This document shows positions 56,188 to 64,000 of a stretch of 64,000 bases of DNA, piece after piece (position 1 is the stretch's first letter; each line of letters opens with the position of its first letter). Position numbers and translations under genes: made by a program. Below the pieces are notes generated by a model, which saw nothing but the letters and a program-made list of their open reading frames with translations, searched no databases and was not told the origin of the DNA. This stretch comes from Prevotella lacticifex (GTDB lineage Bacteria > Bacteroidota > Bacteroidia > Bacteroidales > Bacteroidaceae): positions 310,001 through 374,000 of the forward strand of contig NZ_BPTV01000001.1 of NCBI RefSeq assembly GCF_019973375.1. The letters are read 5' to 3'.

Positions 56188-56631
56188 TATATTTGCAACC
56201 GAGAACCATGCTCGAAGCCCAGAGGGAGGCTTAGTAGGGTGCGACCACCCTACTCGTGCTCTCCCCGTTATCGGGGAACAGGAAAGTGGTCGTCCTTCAT
56301 GCAGAAGCCCGCAAAGGGTGGGGAAGAGATGCTCATGAGGAGCTTCTTGGCATTGGGGATCATATATATGATTAAGGCGTTTATCTGACGCTTTGTTCTT
56401 GACGGATAGAAATTCTCGCAAAGTTTCGACTGTAGTCAAGGATGAGGCAGCGATAGATGTCCATGGGTGTGTAGTCACCAAGCCGGAGGTATACCTTATT
56501 GTATATAAGGTATGCCAATGGTGTGATATACATATCGGCGTGGGCTTCTGCGTTGCTCGTTCAACTACAGTGGGCAATGCGAGAAGCCTCTATCCGTGGG
56601 ACGAGTGACGATAAGACTCCCACGCTTTTTT
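56188..56631 (+). ncRNA. Candidate structured non-coding RNA
   Basis: TATATTTG at 56188-56195 with a TTG at 56164-56166 marks a promoter, and a terminator (stem CGTGGGA 56595-56601 with TCCCACG 56618-56624, then six T) closes a 430-nt transcript. Between them are several stems: 56234-56253 (GTAGGGTG-CGAC-CACCCTAC), 56263-56276 (CCCCG-TTAT-CGGGG), 56488-56516 (12-bp stem with one G-T pair) and 56543-56588 (about 15 bp with a bulge). The only reading frames are short and lack support. It lies next to the mobilization operon. I do not recognise a known RNA family. Confidence 0.65.
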
Positions 56632-56698
56632 CGTGTATAAAAAATAGATACTAAATTTTATGTGTCAGGGGAGTAGCACATTGTAATGAATTCCATTT

Positions 56699-57205
56699 AT
56701 GAATTTACGTGAATTTATAACGAAGTATCTAATTGAGGAGGTAGGAAAGATTAAAAGTGATCATCCTTTCCTCGCATTTTCTGTTATGAGCATTGGAATA
56801 GAATTCCTAGGGAAGTGTTTGAATTATACTACCATAGAAGATATTTGCGGAGATGCGGGAAAAGGGGAAAGTGCAAATAACTTCAATTATGCAGTATGTA
56901 ACCTGAAATCATTTGCGAAGTATAGCTTTTTGTGTGATTCATCATTGGATAGTGGAAATTGGCTGTATCACCATCTAAGATGTGGTTTTGCACACAATTT
57001 TATGGTAAAACAAGGCTTATCCCTCTCCGGTGGGTCGAATGACTTTAGCGATAAAACGAACATTATAATAGGATGTAAAGATTTCTACGATGATTTCTAT
57101 AGTGCATGTTGTGAACTTATGGAGATGGAAGATAAGGCTTCATTGATGGCTGAGAACTTTGTAGATGAGGAAAATAACATAACAGGTACAACAACTAATA
57201 ATTAG
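56699..57205 (+). CDS. Hypothetical 168-aa protein with an R-x4-H motif (HEPN-like?)
   Basis: 168 aa, AT-rich, no recognised domain. A segment GNWLYHHLRCGFAHNFMVKQ has Arg94 and His99 in R-x4-H spacing, which is the HEPN nuclease signature; the predicted all-helical context (FSVMSIGIEFLGKCL) is compatible. This is a motif-level suggestion only. An insertion sequence sits exactly at its stop codon; the stop TAG is made partly of element DNA and the native stop would be TAA, so the protein is unchanged. It was originally followed 10 bp downstream by the 59-aa gene. Confidence 0.6.
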   Translation: MNLREFITKYLIEEVGKIKSDHPFLAFSVMSIGIEFLGKCLNYTTIEDICGDAGKGESANNFNYAVCNLKSFAKYSFLCDSSLDSGNWLYHHLRCGFAHNFMVKQGLSLSGGSNDFSDKTNIIIGCKDFYDDFYSACCELMEMEDKASLMAENFVDEENNITGTTTNN

Positions 57206-58908
57206 GCTGTCAAAAATTTAAGCCGTTTTTCGTTTCTTACTTTTGAGGTCCAACATTCTCCTTACTTGCCAATTGTCAAGCAGAGTCATTTCTTTCCAAT
57301 CCTTTATATCAGCCATTCTCACGCATTCCATTTTCTCCTTGAAGTCAATCTTTCTTCTCTTTTTGCTGTCCGTAACTTTTCCGTACAGAGGCAAGGCCAG
57401 AACTATGGGCGTTATCCCACAGTGTTTGTTTTTCGGCTGTATGCTTTTATAAACGCCGAAAGTTGATTCTATGATATCCGACGTGATGTTGTGGCATTCG
57501 TCCTTTGATTTAAGAAGGGCGCACTCTTCATTTATGTAACGCCTTATGGCACGACCGACTCTTTTGCATCCTTCTGCTATTTCGTCCTTCCGCAACAGAT
57601 TGATCCAGATGTAATCCTTGCAGTACTTTGCAGAGGTATGCGAAAGACCTTCTTTCTTTACTTTCGTGAATACAACGTCAACTGTTTCCATTACATGGTA
57701 GAGCTCTGTAACTAGCTCCTTATAGTCAAGCACAAACGTATAGGCAGCCTTCTGGCTTTCGCCAAGATCGTCATAGACTTGGAGTATGGCCCAAGCCCAT
57801 TCCACCCACTTTGACATATTCATGAACCTCGATATGGTCCGTAACTTTGGCGGGAGCAGATATGCGTTAGCGGTAAGCTGATATGACAATCTCTTCTTGT
57901 TCATTATATCCATAAATTCCTTGAAATCAGTTCTTTCCTTGTATTCGTCCTCAAGAATAAGACCAATCGTGTGACTGATGTCTCGATGGCGCGGGACATC
58001 AGCTAACTCTGCTCCCTTCCTGAGATTATGCCCGTTGTCGCTGACAATATATTTTGGAGTCTTTCCGATTTTGTCCTTCAGTTTTATTATCTCCCTTTCT
58101 ACGTCTCCGGCTTTCCATGATGACGATACAGCCATTGCCAGCACCTCGACATCCCCATGCTTCAATGTCTTGCCCTCGTGCTGTGCTGGAGCTGCGAGAA
58201 TAACCAGCAACTTCTGACTTCCGACGGTGATACTCTCGTCTATAATGATAGAGTATTCCTTCCCTCTGAACTTATTACATGAGTCAAGATACTCTACGAT
58301 ACCAGCCTTGAGCAGCCAATTCTCAATTGTCTGGTGTGATGGTATTACACCGAGGGCACCGCCGAGAAAGTCATTGAATAACTCCAATCCGTTGACGATT
58401 GAACGAAATCCGCATCCCATGCGGATGTACATGCACACGGCCAAAGCTATCACTTCCGCCCAGAATGAGTGTCCTTTAACTGGCGTGAAAGCAAGTCGAA
58501 CAATTCCTCCGTCGTGTTCAGACTCAAACGACGTTTTTTTTTGAGCTCTGTATCCTTGGCCTTGCTCTCCTTCTTCAACTCCTTGTACTTGTCTTTCCAT
58601 TTTTTACTACTCTTGTCTTTAGCCATAATTGAAGCTTCTAATTTTTTAATCTTAGCCGATGCTGCCTTTTCCTTCTCGTTCTTCTTAGCGAGTAATGCTT
58701 CCAGTCTCTTTATTTTTGCACTTTCTTTTGTCATAATATTTTACTTTACATTGTTATATTTTCTATGTAAAGGTACTAATATTCAATGACTTATGCAAAT
58801 TATTAAAGTTAATATATACTATGGAATATGTTTATATAAGTTAAGAATAAATCCTTGTAAATCAAAAGCAATTATGAGTATAAAAACTGACTAAATTTTT
58901 GACAGCCT
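57204..58908. mobile_element. Insertion sequence with two-frame transposase
   Basis: The 1705-bp element has terminal inverted repeats of AGGCTGTCAAAAATTTA (57204-57220) and its exact reverse at 58892-58908. Target duplications of AACTAATAATT (11 bp) flank it at 57193-57203 and 58909-58919. The duplications are perfect, so insertion is recent. Its transposase reads leftward. I cannot name the family. Confidence 0.9.
57218..58734 (-). CDS. IS transposase made by probable -1 frameshifting
   Basis: Two overlapping frames. The first (58734 to 58450, 94 aa) starts with a Lys/Glu-rich coiled coil. The second (58600 to 57218, 460 aa) holds a DDE core: Asp in YSIIIDESITVG, Asp in KYIVSDNGHN, Glu in SDIIESTFGVYK. 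The frames meet at a run of nine A (58542-58534 read on the minus strand), and a -1 slip there joins about 65 residues of the first frame to about 440 of the second. A9 slippage is a known way for IS transposases to be made; a sequencing error in the run is the alternative. Confidence 0.8.
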
Positions 58909-58926
58909 AACTAATAATTAACTTAT

Positions 58927-59106
58927 ATGGCACGAGAATTAATATTACCGTATGGAGAGCTTTTGAGCAATAGTGCTCAATACTCACAAATCATGAACTC
59001 TTTCTATAGTTTACTTGACAATGGAGAGAATGTGAAATTCACATTGGAATTTAATAATTCTGATGAGCTTAGAGAATTTGTAAAAAAAATAACAAACGAA
59101 GAGTAG
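58927..59106 (+). CDS. Hypothetical 59-aa protein
   Basis: MARELILPYGELLS starts at 58927 and the frame ends at 59106. No domain recognised. The protein is acidic and short, with helical segments. It originally lay 10 bp after the 168-aa gene and lies 4 bp before the GLUG-repeat gene, so all three look like one operon that the insertion sequence now splits. A partner or antitoxin role for the upstream protein is speculation from size and position. Confidence 0.65.
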   Translation: MARELILPYGELLSNSAQYSQIMNSFYSLLDNGENVKFTLEFNNSDELREFVKKITNEE

Positions 59107-59110
59107 AATT

Positions 59111-61242
59111 ATGAAGCGACTTTTACTCATTTGGGCATTGTTCCTATGCTCGCTAACAGCAGCGTTCGCTCAGTTCAGCGGATCGGGGTCAGGAACCAAG
59201 GATGACCCTTATCTGATTTTCTATGCTGAGCAGTTGAGTCAGGTGCGCAACTTCCTCAATAAGGAGGGAGTGTACTTCAAACTCATGTTGGACATTGACT
59301 TGTCTGACTGGATTTCTGAGAATGCGCCTAAGGAAGGATGGCAGCCAATTGGCACAGGTTCTTCACCTTTTTTGGGCGTCTTTGATGGTAATAATCATGT
59401 TATTAGTGGACTTATTATAAATCGTCCATCTTCTGATAATGTGGGTCTTTTTGGCATGACCGGGCATTGGGATGGAGGTGAAACTACTGCCATAATACGA
59501 AATGTTAAAATTGAGGGCTCAATAAAAGCAAAATCTAGTGCGGGTGGCTTTTCTGGATATGCCAATTCAACATTATTTGAAAATTGTAGTTCTTCCATGA
59601 GTATAGTTTCTAAAGGTTGCTCTGGTGGCATTGTTGGCACTTCTGATAGTGGTTGCTCCTTTAATTCTTGTACATTTAATGGAGCCAATATTTCTGGTAC
59701 TGAATATGTTGGTGGCATAGTAGGAAAACAATATGATAGCTCTGATAATATATCATTATGTTCGGTTAATTCTACAATAACTGGAACTAACTATGTAGGA
59801 GGACTTGTTGGTGGCGGTGAAGCTAATTCAACAAGTGTTAAGAAATGTAAAGTTAATGCCGATATTGTTGGCAATAATCATATTGGTGGTGTCATAGGAG
59901 ATACGAAGAATTTCATAATTGATAGTTGTTTTTGTTCGATAAACATCATAGCTACGGGTGATTATGTAGGTGGTTTAATAGGCTCGTTTAATCAAGGATT
60001 CGAGTCACATATTCGATATTGTTCGGTTACAGGACACATTTCTGCAGTTAATTATACAGGAGGGTTGATTGGATTCTCAAGTCGTGATGATAATTATAAT
60101 CCACTTGAGTGTTATGTAGAAAATAGTTTCTCTATATGTAATATTAGTTCCAGCGGAGATTATGTTGGAGGTTTAGTCGGCTATGATTATGGTGGATATG
60201 CCAGATACCTAACTTGCAAAGACTCTTATCATAGTGGAACTATTCAAGGCAGAGATTATGTTGGCGGTATTTTCGGTTTTAAACGTGAAGGCAAAATAAA
60301 GAATGTAGTTAAAACAGGAAATACGATTGGACGTAAGTTTGTTGGTGGAATAATAGGAAAAGGAGATGGAGGCAGTTGGGGCATTGGTATTATTTCGTGT
60401 TTTGAAGCTAATCACAAAATTGTTGCTTTAGAAGATAATGTTGGGAGAATCTATGGCTCATTGACCCATGGATATCATGGGGATAGTCATGAAAATATTG
60501 TTGGGCAAAACGGCACAAAAGATGGTAATATTGCTCTTTCAACTTCTATTGTCTCTAGGGCGGGTGTTACTTTAGACATAAGTGATGATGAGCAAAATGG
60601 CTTTTCAATGGGTGAATCCGGAATGAAATTGAGAGCTAATTATGTTTCAAAAGGTTGGGACTTCAACAACGATTGGACAATACAAGAAACTGAGACTTAC
60701 CCTTATAAGCCGTGGCAGGCAGCTCCTCCAAAGATTACATCCAATCTTGTATCTCAAGAGACGACGATTAGCGGTAAGAGTATCGACGGCGGTACTGTAT
60801 ATATAGAGGTAGGTGACTCATATAAGTCATCAGTCGTTTGTAACGGTAATCAATGGTCATTCTCTGTGCCTGCTCTTCAGTCCGGAGACCCCGTGCGCTT
60901 GTATGCCGTAGTAGACGGCAAGGGACAATCTCCTTATACGGATGCTACTGTGAACTATCCGGGTAGTGGTACTGAAGCTGATCCGTATCGTGTCTATACG
61001 GCTGCAGACCTCCAGGGTGTCTACAAGAAGGGCTATTACAAGTTGATGAATGATGTCGACTTGACAGAATGGATCAACAAGAATAGCCCTAAAGATGGAT
61101 GGCCGGCTATTGGTAAGAATGGTTTGACAGCTGTCTATTTCGATGGAGGCGGGCATACAGTGTCCGGTCTCTTGTGCAATACAACGGCTGACTATAACGG
61201 TTTATTCTCAAACTTCCCTGACGGCTATATCAAAAATCTTAA
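59111..61242 (+). pseudogene. Secreted GLUG-repeat protein, 5' part (interrupted by an IS)
   Basis: The signal peptide is MKRLLLIWALFLCSLTAAFAQ. Two similar modules of about 70 residues occur: GSGTKDDPYLIFYAEQLSQV near residue 25 and GSGTEADPYRVYTAADLQGV near 615. Between them are about 14 GLUG-type units of the form GDYVGGLVG or GTNYVGGLVG (residues about 120-480) and an Ig-like module (about 540-615). Such proteins are surface or fimbrial-type adhesins. The frame is cut at 61242 by an insertion sequence, after which it adds only a few element-encoded residues; the true gene continues at 63344. Confidence 0.85.
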
Positions 61243-63341
61243 CCCAACTTTGACATCGTATTTTGCTTAGTTGTTCTGTATCAGCAATTTAGTGTTTTTA
61301 AAAAGTCCTACTGTGTTCTACAGATTTTTATTTTTTTAAATGGCACTTTACTGATTTTCAACAACTCGTAGATTTCAGCTGCACTATCTGTAGGCACACT
61401 GCACAGTCTGGTCTCGACAGCCTCTCCAAGCGCATTTACTGCTGTGGTAGTAACTGCTTTTTGAGTCTTCATGATCCGCATGATCTCCGACCAGTACGGT
61501 GTCGAACGCTCCCGCCCATGCTCATCCTTGCCTTGCTTTCGCCGGGCAACCTTCATCTGATGGCGCACGGTGTTTACTATCCAGTAAGCCAGCAGCCCTA
61601 AGAAAAGGTGTGCGTCTGCCCTATTGTCAGTCTGGTGGTATATGGGCCTGAGGCTGAGGTCGGTTTTGAGCTGCCGGTTGGAGCATTCTATTTCACGTAT
61701 AAGATTATAGTAGTTCCAGGTCGTTTCCTCATCTAATTTCTTCACATTGGTTCTGAGGAAGTATGTTCCGTATTCCACCTTGTCCGGGATGTTGACCTCC
61801 CATGTCATAGAAGCGACTTTGTCGTGTCCGTCATCCTCAACTTTTATATTGTAATATCGGCTTATAGAGGGATATTTTCCTTGCAGGGCACCGATCCTGT
61901 TTTGTACCTTGCCGTAGTTTTTTATCCCGTGTTTTGATTGGGTACTCTTTCTGATTTTTTTCAACCCTTCCTCAAAACGCTCACGGAATTTGCGGTTCAT
62001 GGATTCTTCCTTCAACGCTTTTGCAGGAGAGTCTATTTTGAGGTAACAGTCGTCATTCTTGGCCGTTGTTACGCGTTGAAGCGTTATCTCGCGCTTCAAG
62101 CAATCGCAAACTGTGACTTTGGGAGCATTCTCGGGGGTGGTGTATTCGGTAAGAGCTTTGCGGGATACACAAAGATAGTTGTATCCTTTGTCCCTTATAG
62201 TCTTGAGGTTATCTTCAGTTGAGATACCTGCGTCAATGACTACAAGCACTCCCTCGTTATCGGGACATTTGGCCGGATTCTCAGCAATAAGCTCGTCCAC
62301 CATGTTGGGAAGTGACTTTGGATCGGCGGTATTGCCTTCCAGTACCGCACTGTAACGTATGAAGCCGTCAGTATTGATGCATAGCGCGAGGACAAGCAGC
62401 TTGCAGTCGCTGCGTTTCTCCTTTGAACGGCCAAAGGCAGCCTTCTTGCTGCCGGTCTTGCGTCCCTCAAAATAAAAGTTGGTGAGATCGAAGAGCATAA
62501 TGCGGTTGGTCGGTTTGAAGAGGTCATCGGTCTTGTGGCAAAGATACTTCTCAAGCTTATCCTTTATGGAATAAAGGTCATCGGCAACTCGATATATCCT
62601 CCTTGGAGTTATTTTGGCCATAGGAAGGTCAAGGAGTTCGCACACTGCAGAGTTCTCTTTTATAATGGATATTGACTTTAATTCGGACGGAGTATAGGCC
62701 GCCCTCGTAATAAGATGGGCCAAAGTGACCTTCACCTTGTCCTCAGACCATCCCAAAGAACGGAGAAATGTATCCAGACCAAGTTTACGAATCGTTTGCA
62801 GGCATAGCCATTCGCAGCCGACTTCCCTTGCGTCTGTATGCCTCATAGTGTCAACATCTATCCGTTTCCTGGCCTTGGACTTGCTTCTCTCGTAGGCGTT
62901 GCCCACAATATCAAGTTTTTCCTCCTCGACAAGTCTGGCCCAGTACGCATGCACTCTGTCACGAACCACTTCCGAGTAACCTTGCAGTTTCTCATCCCAA
63001 AGTTGGACATCCTTCTGGTGATTGTACAGATACGTCAGTCCACGCGCAACATCTCTTATCTGCTCTGGGGATAGGTCATGTATAAACCCGACATTGAGCA
63101 ATATCAAAGTACATACCCTACCGCTGGCATCGCGATAGGACTCCTTCAGACGGTAATACTTCTCGTCTTTACACGTCTGTGGGTTGTAACGTATTTGGGA
63201 CGTAAAATTCATGCCGCAAAGATAAGCAATCCCTACGACATTGCTGTGTTCTACATTGCGATTTTGAGCAGTTTGACCACGCAAACCCCTATAAACACTG
63301 GAAAAAATTCTGAAAAAAAACATTAGAGCGTCAAACTTGGG
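61243..63341. mobile_element. IS1634-family insertion sequence in the GLUG gene
   Basis: 2099 bp. Inverted ends are CCCAACTTTGAC (61243-61254) and GTCAAACTTGGG (63330-63341), one mismatch. TTAA is duplicated at 61239-61242 and 63342-63345. Removing the element and one TTAA restores a continuous GLUG frame, which proves that the insertion is recent and clean. Confidence 0.92.
61308..63212 (-). CDS. IS1634-family transposase
   Basis: 634 aa from the ATG at 63212 (MNFTSQIRYNPQTC); the upstream in-frame ATG at 63323 overlaps the element's terminal repeat and is not preferred. A DDE core is complete: Asp in MLFDLTNFYFEG near residue 238, Asp in VVIDAGISTED near 330, and the Glu in REIECSNRQLKTDLSLRPI near 545. 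It is intact and could be active, unlike the two transposase pieces at the left edge. Confidence 0.93.
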   Translation of the reverse strand: MNFTSQIRYNPQTCKDEKYYRLKESYRDASGRVCTLILLNVGFIHDLSPEQIRDVARGLTYLYNHQKDVQLWDEKLQGYSEVVRDRVHAYWARLVEEEKLDIVGNAYERSKSKARKRIDVDTMRHTDAREVGCEWLCLQTIRKLGLDTFLRSLGWSEDKVKVTLAHLITRAAYTPSELKSISIIKENSAVCELLDLPMAKITPRRIYRVADDLYSIKDKLEKYLCHKTDDLFKPTNRIMLFDLTNFYFEGRKTGSKKAAFGRSKEKRSDCKLLVLALCINTDGFIRYSAVLEGNTADPKSLPNMVDELIAENPAKCPDNEGVLVVIDAGISTEDNLKTIRDKGYNYLCVSRKALTEYTTPENAPKVTVCDCLKREITLQRVTTAKNDDCYLKIDSPAKALKEESMNRKFRERFEEGLKKIRKSTQSKHGIKNYGKVQNRIGALQGKYPSISRYYNIKVEDDGHDKVASMTWEVNIPDKVEYGTYFLRTNVKKLDEETTWNYYNLIREIECSNRQLKTDLSLRPIYHQTDNRADAHLFLGLLAYWIVNTVRHQMKVARRKQGKDEHGRERSTPYWSEIMRIMKTQKAVTTTAVNALGEAVETRLCSVPTDSAAEIYELLKISKVPFKKIKICRTQ

Positions 63342-63343
63342 TT

Positions 63344-64000
63344 AATGTCAAGGTGGCCGAAGGCAAAGAAGTCAAAGGTGGCGATCGTACAGGTATCGTG
63401 ATCGGTCACTTTGCTAATGGTATCATTGATAATGTTACTGCATCGGGAACCGTCAATGGTTCTAAGAGATGCGGTGGCATTGTAGGTGTAGCTGATAATC
63501 TGAAGATAAGCAGTTCGAAGTTTGACGGCACATTGAAGTCAGATACTACGAATGCTATCTTAGGTGGAATTGTTGGTGAGATTCAAGGTGGAGAGATCAC
63601 CAAGTCTCAGGCAAGTTCAAAAATCACTGCTAAAGGCGATAGTACTATTGCCGGAGCATTAGTAGGAAAGAATAATTCGGCTGTCAGCTCATCTTTTGCA
63701 AGTGGAGCTGTTACGCTGACAGGCAAAAATTCATATGGTGGTGGCCTTATCGGTCAGAATATAGATAGTGCCTCTGTAGAGAATTGCTATTCAACCGCCG
63801 ATGCAACCTCTACGCTCTATGCTGCTGGTCTTGTGGCTTACAACTATGGAAAGGTTAGCAACAGCTATAGCAAGGGCAATGTGAATAGCGAGTTCTACGG
63901 TGCCGGTGCTGTAGGCTACAATGATGGTGCTAAGGCTACTGTCAACAATCTCGTGGCTGGCAACCCGCAGGTGAATGTCACAGACAAGAGTGGTTGGAGC
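63344..64000 (+). pseudogene. GLUG-repeat protein, 3' part, open to the window edge
   Basis: No ATG starts this piece. The frame runs from AAT at 63344 to the window end without a stop, and its codon phase joins exactly to CTT at 61238-61240. It continues with GLUG-like units (CGGIVGVADNLKISSSK, YGGGLIGQNIDSASVENCYST, GAGAVGYNDGAKATVNN). It is the downstream part of the gene interrupted by the element at 61243-63341; the C-terminus is outside the window. Confidence 0.85.

Noticed and set aside
56131..56577. 148-codon minus-strand frame
   Set aside because: It covers the structured RNA candidate; the translated sequence is low in conserved character and the paired stems explain the base pattern better.

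Overview
The window looks like a chromosome segment of a Prevotella-like member of the Bacteroidota. Evidence for this is the Bacteroidota promoter form (TTTG, 19-21 bp, TAnnTTTG) ahead of many genes, a PorZ-like type IX secretion protein, a three-gene fumarate reductase operon with a cytochrome b subunit, and the gene order mnmG-apt-uvrC-dtd-mazG-deoC. No species marker such as rRNA is present.

Left edge (1-2.3 kb): two damaged transposase genes of the IS4/IS1634 type, probably one element inserted in another, then a 9-bp tandem repeat.

Core chromosome (2.4-47 kb): nadA, then a 270-bp block packed with DnaA-box sequences, then leuS. I read this block as a candidate replication origin. It is followed by a YitT-type membrane protein, rdgB, porZ-like, a family 9 pectate lyase, mutS, lgt, ychF, polA, a polyprenyl diphosphate synthase, deoC, mazG, dtd, uvrC, apt and mnmG. 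Two near-perfect parS sites flank apt, in keeping with an origin-proximal position. Then come frdCAB, a DUF3943 outer-membrane-type protein, a THUMP-like methyltransferase, an acetyltransferase-like protein, parE, an S41 protease, ybeY, an NAD(P)-binding protein and an AEC transporter. Many genes end in strong hairpin terminators. Several intergenic gaps hold unusual repeats: two arrays of 22-bp-spaced palindromes, a 0.6-kb multi-hairpin element with inverted ends, and 23-bp and 45-bp degenerate tandem repeats.

Mobile region (47.3 kb to the right edge): the 3' half of a tRNA-Met(CAT) marks an attachment site, followed by a tyrosine integrase, a DUF1016/YhcG-type nuclease and an AlbA/Schlafen-type ATP-binding regulator. 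Both of the latter carry internal short repeats. A leftward mobilization operon follows (HTH protein, primase-like protein, relaxase, MobC-like protein, membrane protein) with TGTCAGACA palindromes around the relaxase start. Next is a highly structured, promoter- and terminator-bounded non-coding region that is a good candidate for an unrecognised RNA. The last 7 kb was once one operon: a 168-aa protein with an R-x4-H motif, a 59-aa protein and a large secreted GLUG-repeat protein. Two recent insertion sequences now split it; one uses a probable -1 frameshift and has 11-bp target duplications, the other has TTAA duplications. The right end of the integrated element is not visible in the window.
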